A stretch of DNA of 64,000 nucleotides from Nevskia sp. (GCA_021732745.1 JAKFUK010000005.1:1-64000), one strand, 5' to 3'. Counted from the first letter of the stretch, positions 9,234 to 17,550 are shown. A program made the numbers and translations. Notes: generated by a model from the letters alone, not told the origin.

Positions 9234-9332
9234 ATGAAATTTCTGCTCGGCGGACTCTTCCTGATGATGGCGACGGCGGTGGTCGTCGGCGTGCTGAAGA
9301 TCGACCGGCTGCGTCTGTGTGAAGACGCGTGA
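9234..9332 (+). CDS. 32-residue single-span membrane protein, unknown function
   Basis: A short frame starting 15 bases after recG encodes MKFLLGGLFLMMATAVVVGV followed by a short charged tail (LKIDRLRLCEDA). The hydrophobic part is long enough for one membrane helix, with the charged end probably cytoplasmic. Its stop overlaps the start of the next small gene by 14 bases. I do not recognise a family. It could be a real micropeptide or a chance frame; the close spacing and membrane-like composition favour a real gene. Confidence 0.45.
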   Translation: MKFLLGGLFLMMATAVVVGVLKIDRLRLCEDA

Positions 9333-9558
9333 TCCGGCGCTGTTCCGAAAACTGGGTTCGCCGATGGGATCGAGTCCGCCGGACAGCCGCCACGGTCCGG
9401 TGGAATTCCAGCGCTTCCTGTTCAGGCGCGAGTTCCGCCAAAGTGCCGATCCCGAAATTCGGCGCGTCGGCGAGAGTGCCTGGCGCTGGACTGCCGCTGC
9501 TGCCGCGATGATGGCGATCGCCGCGCTGGCACTTCTGGTCGAGGAAGTCTTCGGCTGA
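9319..9558 (+). CDS. small membrane-anchored hypothetical protein
   Basis: 79 residues, opened by GTG at 9319 inside the end of the preceding micro-gene. The N-terminal 55 residues are polar and basic, with a PVEFQRFLFRREFRQ segment, and the C-terminus is one hydrophobic helix (WTAAAAAMMAIAALALLVEE), so it is probably a tail-anchored cytoplasmic-facing protein. No clear ribosome binding site is seen; an ATG at 9364 is an alternative start. No function is recognised. Confidence 0.5.
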   Translation: MKTRDPALFRKLGSPMGSSPPDSRHGPVEFQRFLFRREFRQSADPEIRRVGESAWRWTAAAAAMMAIAALALLVEEVFG

Positions 9559-9622
9559 ACCGGCGGTGGGGTCTCCAAGCCGTCGCTGCGGAGGCCGCGA
9601 CTCGTGCTGGCACAATGCCGGG

Positions 9623-10066
9623 ATGAAAGCCCTGATCCCGATGCTGCTGGCGCTCGCCGCCGGTACCGTGCTGCCTTTGCAGGCCGGCCTCAATGGCCAG
9701 TTGCGCGGCCATCTGGGCAGTCCGTTCGCGGCGGCGCTGGTGTCGTTCTCGGCCGGAACGCTGTTGTTGCTGGCAATCCTGATCGCGATGCGCACGCCGC
9801 TGCCGGCCAGCCCGCAGTCGGTGCCGTGGTGGCTGTGGGTGGCGGGCGGCACGCTGGGTGTGGGCTACATGATCATCAGCATCGTGCTGCCGCCGATGCT
9901 CGGCGTGGCGCTGACTTTCGGGCTGATCGTCGCCGGCCAGCTGAGCATGTCGCTGGCGCTCGACCACTACGGCCTGCTCGGCTTCGCCCAGCACGCGATC
10001 AACCCCTGGCGGGTGCTCGGTGCCGGGCTGATCGTGGCCGGTGTGGTGCTGATCCGGAAGTTCTGA
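9623..10066 (+). CDS. DMT family transporter (YdcZ/DUF606 type)
   Basis: 147-residue membrane protein with about five hydrophobic helices, the half-size architecture of the DUF606/YdcZ branch of the drug/metabolite transporter superfamily. The N-terminus has the family's LQAGLNGQLR helix end. Members of this branch usually act as homo- or heterodimers; the substrate is unknown. The start is taken at the Met before ALIPMLLALAAGTVLPLQAG, because 19 further upstream codons are charged and Cys/Arg rich. It ends 3 bases before ubiA, so the two are probably cotranscribed. Confidence 0.82.
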   Translation: MKALIPMLLALAAGTVLPLQAGLNGQLRGHLGSPFAAALVSFSAGTLLLLAILIAMRTPLPASPQSVPWWLWVAGGTLGVGYMIISIVLPPMLGVALTFGLIVAGQLSMSLALDHYGLLGFAQHAINPWRVLGAGLIVAGVVLIRKF

Positions 10067-10069
10067 CCG

Positions 10070-10939
10070 ATGGCGATCACGCGGGACCGGCTGACGGCCT
10101 ACGCCCAGCTGATGCGGCTGGACAAGCCGGTCGGCACTTATCTGCTGCTCTGGCCGACGCTCTGGGCGCTGTGGTTCGCGGCCGGCGGCCCGCCGCCGCT
10201 GCTGATTCTCGCCATCTTCGCGCTCGGCACCCTCTTGATGCGCAGCGCTGGCTGCGTGATCAACGATTTCGCCGATCGCCGGGTCGATGGCCATGTCGAG
10301 CGCACGAAAGGCCGGCCGCTGGCCAGCGGCCGGGTGACGCCGAAAGAAGCGCTGATCCTGTTCGTGCTGCTGGCGCTGGTCGCATTGGCGATCGCGTGGC
10401 CGCTCAATGCGGCAGCGCTGTGGTTGTCGGTGCCGGCGGTGGTGATCGCCGCCAGCTATCCGTTCGCCAAGCGCTTTCATTCGCTGCCGCAGGCGCACCT
10501 CGGCATCGCCTTTTCCTGGGGCATTCCGATGGCCTTCGCGGCGGTCGGCGGCCGGGTCGACTGGCCGATGGCGACCCTGCTGATGGCGGCCAACCTGTGC
10601 TGGACGATCGCCTACGACACGCTGTACGCGATGGTCGATCGCGAGGACGACTTGAGGATTGGCGTGAAATCGAGCGCCATCCTGTTCGGCCGTGCCGACC
10701 GGCTGATCATCGGCCTGCTGCACGCGACTTCGCTCGGCTTGCTGGCCTTCGCGGGCTGGCGGGTCGGGCTCGACTGGCCATACTGGGCGGGGTTGGCGGT
10801 AGCGGCGAGCTTCGCGGCCCATCAGCTGTGGCGCGTGCGCCATCGCGATCGCGTGGCCTGCTTTGCCGCTTTCCTCGGCAACAATCGCTTCGGCGCAGTG
10901 GTGTTTCTCGGGCTGGCGATGGCCTCGCCGCCGTTCTGA
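10070..10939 (+). CDS. ubiA: 4-hydroxybenzoate polyprenyltransferase
   Basis: 289-residue integral membrane prenyltransferase that attaches the polyprenyl tail to 4-hydroxybenzoate, the second step of ubiquinone synthesis. Both aspartate-rich motifs are visible: NDFADRRVD near residues 64-72 and YDTLYAMVDREDD near 180. The start RLTAYAQLMRLDKPVGTYLLLWPT is typical. About nine hydrophobic helices are present. ubiC is not next to it. Ubiquinone made here would serve the respiratory chain that includes the oxidase encoded downstream. Confidence 0.94.
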   Translation: MAITRDRLTAYAQLMRLDKPVGTYLLLWPTLWALWFAAGGPPPLLILAIFALGTLLMRSAGCVINDFADRRVDGHVERTKGRPLASGRVTPKEALILFVLLALVALAIAWPLNAAALWLSVPAVVIAASYPFAKRFHSLPQAHLGIAFSWGIPMAFAAVGGRVDWPMATLLMAANLCWTIAYDTLYAMVDREDDLRIGVKSSAILFGRADRLIIGLLHATSLGLLAFAGWRVGLDWPYWAGLAVAASFAAHQLWRVRHRDRVACFAAFLGNNRFGAVVFLGLAMASPPF

Positions 10940-11011
10940 TCGGGCCTCGAAGCGAATCCCGATCACCATCGCTTCCGTATTGCCGACCGACTCCGAAACG
11001 AAACGCCCACG

Positions 11012-11890
11012 ATGATCCTTCGCCTGCTGTCTGCCGCCCTGCTGCCCGTCGCCCTGCTGACCAGCGGCTGCGCCCGCCATGTCGGCAAGCCCGATGGCCC
11101 GACGCCGCAGCGCCAGAAGCTCGACTGGACCGTGCAGCGCGACCTCAGCTTCACGCCCGCCGACTGGCCGAAGCCGCTGCTCGCTGATCTCTACACACCG
11201 TCCGGCAGCGCGCCGCCCGGCGGCTGGCCGGCGGTGGTGGTGATCCACGGCGGCGGCTGGTCCGGCGGCGACCGCGAGCAGGTCGAAGGCATTGCCCGGC
11301 GCGTTGCCAAGCGCGGCTACGTGACCTTGAACATCACTTACCGGCTGGCACCGGAATCGATCTTTCCGGCCGCGGTCATCGACGTGCAGCAGGCCGTGCG
11401 CTGGCTGCGCGGCCACGCCGCCGACTACCGCGTCGACCCCCATCGGATCGGTGCCTGGGGCTATTCGGCCGGTGCCCATCTGGCGGCGATGCTCGGCGGC
11501 ATGAGCCCGGGCGATCGGTTGTATCAGCCCGGTGCCGAGGTCAAGGCGGTGGTCGCCGGTGGCATTCCGTCCGATCTGCGCAAGTTCCACGGCGGCACCA
11601 TCGTTCCGAAGTTCCTTGGCGAGCGCTGGTCGGAAAATTCGGTCGCGTTCCGCGAGTCGTCCCCGGCGGCCTACGTCACGCCGGGCGATCCGCCGACATT
11701 CCTCTATCACGGCGGCTGGGACACGCTGGTGCCGTTCGATCAGGCCAGCGATTACAAGCTGGCCCTCGATGCGGCCGGCGTAACCAACGAGCTTTACGAA
11801 CTGCGCGGCCTGGGCCACATCACGGCCTTCCTGATGGACGGCGAAGCGATACAGCGCGGGGTCGATTTTCTCGATCGGCAACTGCGCTAG
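11012..11890 (+). CDS. exported alpha/beta hydrolase (BD-FAE type esterase)
   Basis: 292 residues. The N-terminus looks like a lipoprotein signal (ALLTSGC at about 14-20), though Thr at -3 of the lipobox is not ideal. The hydrolase core has the oxyanion segment HGGGW, the nucleophile elbow GYSAGA, an Asp in GGWDTLVPF and a His in GLGHIT, a complete catalytic triad. The family includes feruloyl esterases and kynurenine formamidase-like enzymes; the substrate cannot be told. Its stop lies 3 bases inside the convergent comF end. It sits beside the biotin genes but is not BioH-like in sequence. Confidence 0.82.
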   Translation: MILRLLSAALLPVALLTSGCARHVGKPDGPTPQRQKLDWTVQRDLSFTPADWPKPLLADLYTPSGSAPPGGWPAVVVIHGGGWSGGDREQVEGIARRVAKRGYVTLNITYRLAPESIFPAAVIDVQQAVRWLRGHAADYRVDPHRIGAWGYSAGAHLAAMLGGMSPGDRLYQPGAEVKAVVAGGIPSDLRKFHGGTIVPKFLGERWSENSVAFRESSPAAYVTPGDPPTFLYHGGWDTLVPFDQASDYKLALDAAGVTNELYELRGLGHITAFLMDGEAIQRGVDFLDRQLR

Positions 11891-12573
11891 GGCACGCGCG
11901 CGGCGACCCAGACCTCGATTCTTGCCGCTCCGGCAGCCCGCGCCGCACGAGCAAGTTCGTCAACTGTGCTGCCGGTGGTCATCACATCGTCGATCAGCGC
12001 GATGTGCCGGCCGGCCACGGCTGCGCTGACGGCGAATGCCTTGCGCACTTCCTTGCGCCGCTCCTTCGCCCGCTTGCCGATCTGGTCGGCGGTTGCGCGC
12101 AGGCGCTTGGCACTCTGCCAGTCGATGTCGATCGCAAGCTGACGGCTGATGCCGCACGCCAGTTCCAGCGCCTGGTTGTAGCCGCGCTCGCGCAGTCGGG
12201 ACGGGTGCAGCGGCACCGGGATCAGCAGATCGGGCAGCGGCGAGGGCCGATCCGCCGCCAGCCGCGCGATCTCGCCGCCGAGCCAGCGCGATTGCCGGAA
12301 CTGCGCGTGGTATTTCAGCCCGGCGATCGCCTGCGCGATCGGCGCTTCGTAGCGGAACGCGGCGAGGCTGGCATCGAAGTGCGGCGGCTCGGCGGCGCAG
12401 TTCGCGCAGACATGCGCCACCGCGCTGCGCAGCGGCAAGGCGCAGACCGGGCAGGCGATGCGGTTCCACGGCAGGCTGGCGCGGCAGCCCGCGCAAACCG
12501 TGCCAGGTTCGGACTCGCCGGTGCAGATCAGGCAGGCCGACGGAACGATCCAGCGTCGCAGCAGGCTAATCAT
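11887..12573 (-). CDS. comF: ComF family phosphoribosyltransferase-like protein
   Basis: 228-residue cytosolic protein with four Cys pairs near the N-terminus (CLIC, CAGC, CPVC, CANC) that should bind zinc, then a type I phosphoribosyltransferase fold with the PRPP loop LIDDVMTTGSTVDE. ComF homologues are needed for DNA uptake in competent bacteria; related proteins have roles in recombination or nucleotide metabolism. The start at 12573 is chosen because the domain begins there; the frame extends 23 codons upstream through the bioB control region. Its start codon lies inside the left arm of a BirA-like dyad shared with bioB. Confidence 0.88.
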   Translation of the reverse strand: MISLLRRWIVPSACLICTGESEPGTVCAGCRASLPWNRIACPVCALPLRSAVAHVCANCAAEPPHFDASLAAFRYEAPIAQAIAGLKYHAQFRQSRWLGGEIARLAADRPSPLPDLLIPVPLHPSRLRERGYNQALELACGISRQLAIDIDWQSAKRLRATADQIGKRAKERRKEVRKAFAVSAAVAGRHIALIDDVMTTGSTVDELARAARAAGAARIEVWVAARVP

Positions 12574-12604
12574 GTCAACCGTACTGTTGCGTACATGGTT
12601 GACA
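12573..12604. promoter_or_regulatory. BirA-type biotin operator between comF and bioB
   Basis: TGTCAACC at 12573-12580 and GGTTGACA at 12597-12604 form a perfect 8-base dyad with a 16-base spacer. The biotin repressor BirA of gammaproteobacteria binds arms of the form TTGTNAACC / GGTTNACAA with this spacing, and bioB starts 56 bases downstream. TTGACA inside the right arm (12599-12604) could also serve as a -35 for bioB, but I find no convincing -10 at the right distance. Confidence 0.82.
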
Positions 12605-12659
12605 GCATCAGGGTCAGACCCGAACACTGATACCGAATCCACGCCTCCGGAACCTCGTC

Positions 12660-13694
12660 ATGTCGCTCGCCGTCGCGTCTCCCAGCCTTCGCTCGATCCC
12701 CGCCGACGACCGTCGCCATGACTGGACGCACGACGAAGTGGCCGCGCTGTTCGCGCTGCCGTTCAACGACCTGCTCTTCCGTGCGCAGTCGATTCATCGC
12801 ACGCATTTCGATGCCAATGCCGTGCAGTTGTCCACCCTGCTGTCGATCAAGACCGGTGCCTGCCCCGAAGACTGCGCCTACTGCCCGCAGAGCGCGCGCT
12901 TCGACACCGGCCTGAAAGCCGAAAAGCTGATGCCGCTGGCCGAGGTCGTGAAAGCGGCTGAAGACGCCCGCGCCAACGGCGCGACCCGCTTCTGCATGGG
13001 TGCGGCCTGGCGCTCGCCGAAGGACAAGGACATCGAAAAGGTGTCGGAAATGGTCCGCGAAGTGAAGGCGCTGGGGCTGGAAACCTGCGTCACCCTGGGC
13101 ATGCTCGAAGCGCGGCAGGCCCAGACGCTGAAGGCGGCCGGGCTCGACTACTACAACCACAATCTCGATACCTCGCCGGAGTTCTACGGTGAGATCATCA
13201 GCACCCGCACCTTTGAGGACCGCCTCGAAACGCTGGCCAATGTCCGCGACGCGGGCGTGAAGGTCTGCTGCGGCGGCATCGTCGGCATGGGCGAGTCGGA
13301 TGGCGATCGGGTGGAGTTCCTGCGCGCGCTGGCCAATCTGCCGCAGCACCCGGAATCGGTGCCGATCAACGAACTGGTGGCGGTCAAGGGCACGCCGCTG
13401 GCCGATGCGCCGCCGCTTGATCCGCTCGATTTCGTGCGCACCATCGCCGTTGCCCGCGTGCTGATGCCGCAGAGCTATGTGCGGCTGTCGGCCGGCCGCA
13501 CCGAGATGTCGGATGAAACCCAGGCGCTGTGCTTCTTCGCCGGTGCCAATTCGATCTTCTACGGCGAGCGCCTGCTGACCACCACCAACCCGCAGAACGA
13601 GCGCGACCGCGCGCTGTTCGCCAAGCTCGGCATCCACAACGACATCCGCGTCGATGGCGGTGCGCGACTGATCGAAGAAGCGGCCTGCTGCTGA
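12660..13694 (+). CDS. bioB: biotin synthase
   Basis: 344-residue radical SAM enzyme that inserts sulfur into dethiobiotin. The radical SAM cluster motif CPEDCAYC places Cys at 68, 72 and 75. YNHNLDTS and [11 protein letters not shown] follow, and the C-terminus has LSAGR with the Arg next to the second iron-sulfur cluster. Length and motifs are those of the family. It is the first gene of bioB-bioF-bioD, controlled by the dyad just upstream. The stop overlaps the bioF start as TGATG. Confidence 0.97.
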   Translation: MSLAVASPSLRSIPADDRRHDWTHDEVAALFALPFNDLLFRAQSIHRTHFDANAVQLSTLLSIKTGACPEDCAYCPQSARFDTGLKAEKLMPLAEVVKAAEDARANGATRFCMGAAWRSPKDKDIEKVSEMVREVKALGLETCVTLGMLEARQAQTLKAAGLDYYNHNLDTSPEFYGEIISTRTFEDRLETLANVRDAGVKVCCGGIVGMGESDGDRVEFLRALANLPQHPESVPINELVAVKGTPLADAPPLDPLDFVRTIAVARVLMPQSYVRLSAGRTEMSDETQALCFFAGANSIFYGERLLTTTNPQNERDRALFAKLGIHNDIRVDGGARLIEEAACC

Positions 13695-14875
13695 TGAATG
13701 CTGCGGCACTCGGGCTGTCGCCGCTCGACGCCCGTTTGCAAGGGGAGCTGGATGGCTTTCGCGCTGCCGATCTGTACCGCGCGCGGCGGGTGGTCGAAGG
13801 CAGTCACGGCGTCGGTCTGGTGGTCGACGGCCGCGCCTGCGTCAGCTTCTGCTCCAACGATTACCTCGGCCTGGCCAGCGACCCAAGAGTCGCCGAAGCT
13901 GCACGTACGGCACTGAGTCGTGCCGGTACCGGCAGTGGCGCGGCAGCGCTGGTGTCCGGCTACAACCGCGAACACGCGCAGCTCGAAGACGAACTGGCCG
14001 ACTACACCGGCCGCGCCCGGGCGTTGCTGTTCACCTCGGGCTGGGCGGCGAATCTCGGCACCTTGCGCGCGCTGTTCGGAAAATCAGACAGCCTGCTCTG
14101 CGATGAACTGAACCACGCCAGCCTGATCGACGGCGCGCGGCTGGCCGGGTCGCGCTATGTCCGCGTGCCGCACGCCGATCTCGACGGTTTCGCAACCGCG
14201 CTCGACGACGCAAAGGCGCAGGGTGGCGAAATCGGCATCATCAGCGACTCGGTATTCAGCATGGACGGCGACGAAGCCGACGTGCCGGCGCTGGCCTCGA
14301 TGGCGCGCCGGCACGGCGCGACCTTGATCGTCGACGATGCTCACGGTCTCGGCGTCACCGACAGCGGCGCGATGCGCCACGCCGATGTCTATGTCGCAAC
14401 ACTTGGCAAGAGCCTGGGTGCCGCCGGTGCCTTCGTTGCCGGCTCCGACGCCCTGATCGAATTCCTGATCCAGCGCGCCCGGACCTGGGTGTTCTCCACC
14501 GCACCACCGCCAGCGATAGCCGCAGCTGCGCGCCAGGCATTGCAGATCATTCGCTCTGAGCCCGAGCATCAGGCGCGGCTGCACGCCAACATCGCCCGCT
14601 TTCGGCGCGGCATCGAAGCCCTGGGCAGCGAGCTGCCGTTCACGCTGTCGCCCTCGACCACGCCGATCCAGCCGCTGATCGTGGGCCCAGCCGGTCCGGC
14701 GATGGCGCTGTCCCGACGCCTGTTCGAGCGCGGCTACTGGGTGGCGGCGATTCGCCCGCCGACCGTGCCGGCCGGCACGTCGCGGCTGCGGGTGACCTTG
14801 TCAGCGGCGCATACCGAGGCGCAGATCGACGGGTTGATCGTCGCGATTGCCGATGCGAGCGCGCACAAGGATTGA
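13694..14875 (+). CDS. bioF: 8-amino-7-oxononanoate synthase
   Basis: 393-residue PLP enzyme that condenses pimeloyl-ACP (or -CoA) with alanine. The SFCSNDYLGLA segment near the start, GSGAAALVSGYN, the PLP-pocket IVDDAHGLG and the Schiff-base Lys239 in ATLGKSLG are all visible. The ATG at 13694 overlaps the bioB stop, so translation is probably coupled; the upstream part of the open frame lies inside bioB. The bioH and bioC genes that often follow are absent, and bioD comes next. Confidence 0.95.
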   Translation: MNAAALGLSPLDARLQGELDGFRAADLYRARRVVEGSHGVGLVVDGRACVSFCSNDYLGLASDPRVAEAARTALSRAGTGSGAAALVSGYNREHAQLEDELADYTGRARALLFTSGWAANLGTLRALFGKSDSLLCDELNHASLIDGARLAGSRYVRVPHADLDGFATALDDAKAQGGEIGIISDSVFSMDGDEADVPALASMARRHGATLIVDDAHGLGVTDSGAMRHADVYVATLGKSLGAAGAFVAGSDALIEFLIQRARTWVFSTAPPPAIAAAARQALQIIRSEPEHQARLHANIARFRRGIEALGSELPFTLSPSTTPIQPLIVGPAGPAMALSRRLFERGYWVAAIRPPTVPAGTSRLRVTLSAAHTEAQIDGLIVAIADASAHKD

Positions 14876-14879
14876 TCGC

Positions 14880-15581
14880 GTGGCGCTGACCCTGTTCATC
14901 ACCGGCAACGACACCGGCGTCGGCAAGACCTACGCCGCCTGTGCCTTGATCCACGCGCTGCGGGCGCAGGGCTTGAAAGTCGGCGCGATGAAACCGGTCG
15001 CCAGCGGCTGCGAGATGACGGCCGACGGCCTTCGCAATGACGACGCGCTGGCGCTGATTGCCGCCACCGGGCGGGCGCTGGATTACGGAACCGTCAATCC
15101 GTACGCCTTCGAGCCGCCAATCGCGCCGCATCTGGCGGCGCGAGCGGCCGGAGTGTCGATCGAAACAGCGGCGCTCGATGCGGCGTACCGGCGGCTGGCA
15201 GCCGATTGCGAGGTGCTGGTCGTTGAAGGCGCGGGCGGCTGGCGGGTCCCGTTGTCGGACGGTGTGAGCGTCGCCGACTGGGTCGAAAGCCATCGCTGGC
15301 CGGTATTGCTCGTGGTCGGTCTCAGGCTCGGTTGCCTGAACCATGCGGCGCTGAGTGCGGAGTCGATTGCCCGGCGCGTGCCGCTGGTCAGCTGGATCGC
15401 CAACCGCCTGCCGCCCGAGCAGCCGGAGTGGGCGGCCAATGTCGAAACCCTGCAAGGCCTGATCGATGCGCCGATGCTGGCCTGTCTGCCTGCCGATTTG
15501 GCGGCGGTCCCGGCGCTTGATCCGAATGCAATCAAGGCCCTGCTGGCGGCGCTGGAAACGCAGGCGCGGGCCGCTGTCTAG
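14880..15581 (+). CDS. bioD: dethiobiotin synthetase
   Basis: 233-residue ATP-dependent carboxylase that closes the ureido ring of dethiobiotin. P-loop GNDTGVGKT at 9-17, MKPVASGC with the Lys that contacts phosphate, and VEGAGGWRVPL are present. A GTG at 14880 with AAGGA about 8 bases upstream is the preferred start, five bases after the bioF stop. A Met 11 codons earlier would overlap bioF. It is the last gene of the bio operon in the window; bioA, bioC and bioH must lie elsewhere. Confidence 0.93.
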   Translation: MALTLFITGNDTGVGKTYAACALIHALRAQGLKVGAMKPVASGCEMTADGLRNDDALALIAATGRALDYGTVNPYAFEPPIAPHLAARAAGVSIETAALDAAYRRLAADCEVLVVEGAGGWRVPLSDGVSVADWVESHRWPVLLVVGLRLGCLNHAALSAESIARRVPLVSWIANRLPPEQPEWAANVETLQGLIDAPMLACLPADLAAVPALDPNAIKALLAALETQARAAV

Positions 15582-15594
15582 AACAATGTTCAAC

Positions 15595-15630
15595 GGCTGT
15601 GTCAAGCAAGACTTTCGGCATGACACAGCC
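15595..15630. promoter_or_regulatory. perfect 10-base inverted repeat after bioD
   Basis: GGCTGTGTCA at 15595-15604 is mirrored by TGACACAGCC at 15621-15630, with a 16-base spacer. There is no T-run, so it is not a normal terminator. It lies about 140 bases before the first gene of the oxidase cluster and might be an operator or a hairpin protecting the bio mRNA end. Confidence 0.5.
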
Positions 15631-15689
15631 GATGGCAGGATCGTGACAAAAGGTGGTCGAAAGCCAATCTAGGCAACAAAGACAAGGCT

Positions 15690-15717
15690 TTGCGCGAGGC
15701 CTTGCATCCTCTACAAT
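15690..15717 (+). promoter_or_regulatory. candidate promoter of the cytochrome oxidase cluster
   Basis: TTGCGC at 15690-15695 and TACAAT at 15712-15717 are separated by 16 bases and precede the first gene of the cluster by 50 bases. The -10 is good. Confidence 0.45.
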
Positions 15718-15766
15718 CCGCCCGCTGCGATTCCGGCATCTTCCGGCGAGCATCGAGACAAGCGCA

Positions 15767-16285
15767 GTGAAAGCTCCGCGCGACACGCGACTGGTAATCG
15801 GCCCGAATGCGTCGATGACGCTCCGGATGGCATGGGTCGTGATGGGAATCATGTCGGTGGTGTCGCTGGGCATCGCGGTGATGTTCGCCCTGCAGGGTTT
15901 CTGGCCGATTCTGCCGTTCGCGGGGCTCGAACTGGCGGCTTTGGGAGTCGCGTTATGGGTCAGCCTGAAGCGCAATCGCTATCGCGAAGTGATCGTGTTC
16001 GATGGCAATCGCGTCCGCATCGAATGCGGCATGACAGGGGAGGGAGCACGGCTTTCGGTCGACTGGGCACGGTCGTCGACGAGGGTGCTGCTGGAGCAGG
16101 GGATACACCGGAATGATCCGACCGCGTTGAGTCTGAACAACGGCTCGCGACGGCTGACCTTGGGACGATGCCTCACGGACGAGGATCGAGAGCAACTCGC
16201 AGCGCGACTGCGGGAGCTGATACTGGCCGGATGGCGTGTCGGACCGCTGGAGAGAGCGGCAGACGCGGCACCGGATGGCAACTGA
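15767..16285 (+). CDS. DUF2244 family membrane protein
   Basis: 172 residues with two hydrophobic helices in the first half (about 20-60) and a polar C-terminal domain, the layout of the DUF2244 family that often precedes coxB in proteobacteria. Its role is unknown; the location suggests a part in oxidase assembly or function. The start is taken as GTG at 15767, 50 bases after a good -10 box; an internal ATG before TLRMAW at 15815 is an alternative. It is 29 bases from coxB. Confidence 0.75.
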   Translation: MKAPRDTRLVIGPNASMTLRMAWVVMGIMSVVSLGIAVMFALQGFWPILPFAGLELAALGVALWVSLKRNRYREVIVFDGNRVRIECGMTGEGARLSVDWARSSTRVLLEQGIHRNDPTALSLNNGSRRLTLGRCLTDEDREQLAARLRELILAGWRVGPLERAADAAPDGN

Positions 16286-16314
16286 TTAATCTTGATTGCG
16301 GGGCTTGAGCTGAT

Positions 16315-17550
16315 ATGTCGAACCTGATTCGTGGCCTGATGCTCGCAACTGCGGGCCTCACTGGATTCGCTGCCCGTGCGGCGGACACCATGGAAAACGC
16401 CTACTGGAACCTGCCGAAAGGCGTGACCGACATCAGCAATGAAGTCTGGCATCTGCACATGGCCGCGTTCTGGGTCTGTGTGGCGATCGCGGTGGTGGTG
16501 TTCGGCGTGATGTTCTATTCGATCTTCGCCCACCGCCGCTCCAAGCATCCGGTGCCGGCGACGTTCCATCATTCGACCACCGTCGAGATCATCTGGACGA
16601 TCATCCCGTTCGTGATCCTCATCGGCCTGGCCGTGCCGGCCGCCGGCACGCTGATCAAGCAGTACGACTCGCGCAACTCCGATCTGACCATCAAGATCAC
16701 CGGCTACCAGTGGAAGTGGCAGTACGAGTACGTCGGCGAAGGCGTGAGCTTTTTCTCGACGCTCGACGCCAAGTCCAACGAAGCCCGCCAACTCGGCTCG
16801 GGCATCGACCCGAAGACCGTGCCGCACTACCTGCACAACGTCGACAACTATCTGGTGCTGCCGGTCGGCAAGAAGGTCCGCTTCCTGCTGACCTCGAACG
16901 ATGTCATCCACGGCTGGTGGGTGCCGGATCTGGCGATCAAGAAGGACGCCATCCCGGGCTTCATCAACGACATGTGGACCCAGATCAACGAGCCGGGCAT
17001 CTATCGCGGCCAGTGCACCGTGCTCTGCGGCCGTGACCACGGCTTCATGCCGGTGGTCGTCGAAGCCAAGACCGAAGCTGAATACGCAGCCTGGCTGGCC
17101 AAGATGAAGGGTGGCGAGACGGTGGCTGCTGCGGCCCCGGCCATTGCCACGGACGCGGCTGTCGATGCTCCCGCTGCCGCCGAACCAGTGGTTGCCGAAC
17201 CGGCAGCCCCCGAAGCGGCACCTGTCGAAGTGGCTGCCGCTGCTCCGGCCGCTGCACCCGCTGCCGCCGGCCCGAACGGCGAAAAGGTCTATCTCGGCAA
17301 CTGCGCTGCTTGCCATCAGGCGACCGGTGCCGGCCTGCCGCCGACGTTCCCGGCGCTCACTGGTTCCAAGGTCGTTGCCGGCCCCGCTGCCGGTGTCATC
17401 ACCCAGGTGCTGAAGGGCAAGAACGCGATGCCGCCGTTCGCCCAGTTGTCCGACGCCGAAATCGCCGCTGCCGTCACTTATGTGCGCAACAACCTTGGCA
17501 ACAAGGTGGGCGACACCGTGACCGCCGATCAGGTCAAGAAGCTGCGCTGA
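16315..17550 (+). CDS. coxB: cytochrome c oxidase subunit II with C-terminal cytochrome c domain
   Basis: 411-residue inner-membrane subunit that accepts electrons at the CuA centre. It has a signal peptide of about 22 residues, two membrane helices (about 50-70 and 92-112), then the cupredoxin domain with CuA ligands His199, Cys234, Cys238, His242 and Met245. An Ala/Pro-rich linker (about 268-320) leads to a cytochrome c domain with heme motif CAACH at 330-334, so the oxidase is of the caa3 kind. The CuA loop reads CTVLC where C-x-E-x-C is usual: the Glu whose carboxylate binds Mg is Val here. Confidence 0.94.
   Translation: MSNLIRGLMLATAGLTGFAARAADTMENAYWNLPKGVTDISNEVWHLHMAAFWVCVAIAVVVFGVMFYSIFAHRRSKHPVPATFHHSTTVEIIWTIIPFVILIGLAVPAAGTLIKQYDSRNSDLTIKITGYQWKWQYEYVGEGVSFFSTLDAKSNEARQLGSGIDPKTVPHYLHNVDNYLVLPVGKKVRFLLTSNDVIHGWWVPDLAIKKDAIPGFINDMWTQINEPGIYRGQCTVLCGRDHGFMPVVVEAKTEAEYAAWLAKMKGGETVAAAAPAIATDAAVDAPAAAEPVVAEPAAPEAAPVEVAAAAPAAAPAAAGPNGEKVYLGNCAACHQATGAGLPPTFPALTGSKVVAGPAAGVITQVLKGKNAMPPFAQLSDAEIAAAVTYVRNNLGNKVGDTVTADQVKKLR

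Noticed and set aside
6867..9578. 903-codon minus-strand open frame opposite recG and ridA
   Set aside because: It is the antisense shadow of GC-rich coding DNA; its product is Arg/His/Gln rich without domains, and the plus strand encodes clear RecG and RidA.
9422..11881. 819-codon minus-strand frame opposite ubiA and the esterase
   Set aside because: Low-complexity basic product typical of antisense GC-rich frames; the plus strand has recognised genes.
11012..11890. BioH-type pimeloyl-ACP esterase beside the bio genes
   Set aside because: The protein has a signal peptide and the HGGGW oxyanion motif of the BD-FAE/HSL side of the hydrolase family, unlike cytosolic BioH.
15595..15630. Terminator of the bio operon
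   Set aside because: The dyad has a 16-base loop and no T-run on either side, so it is listed as an unexplained dyad instead.
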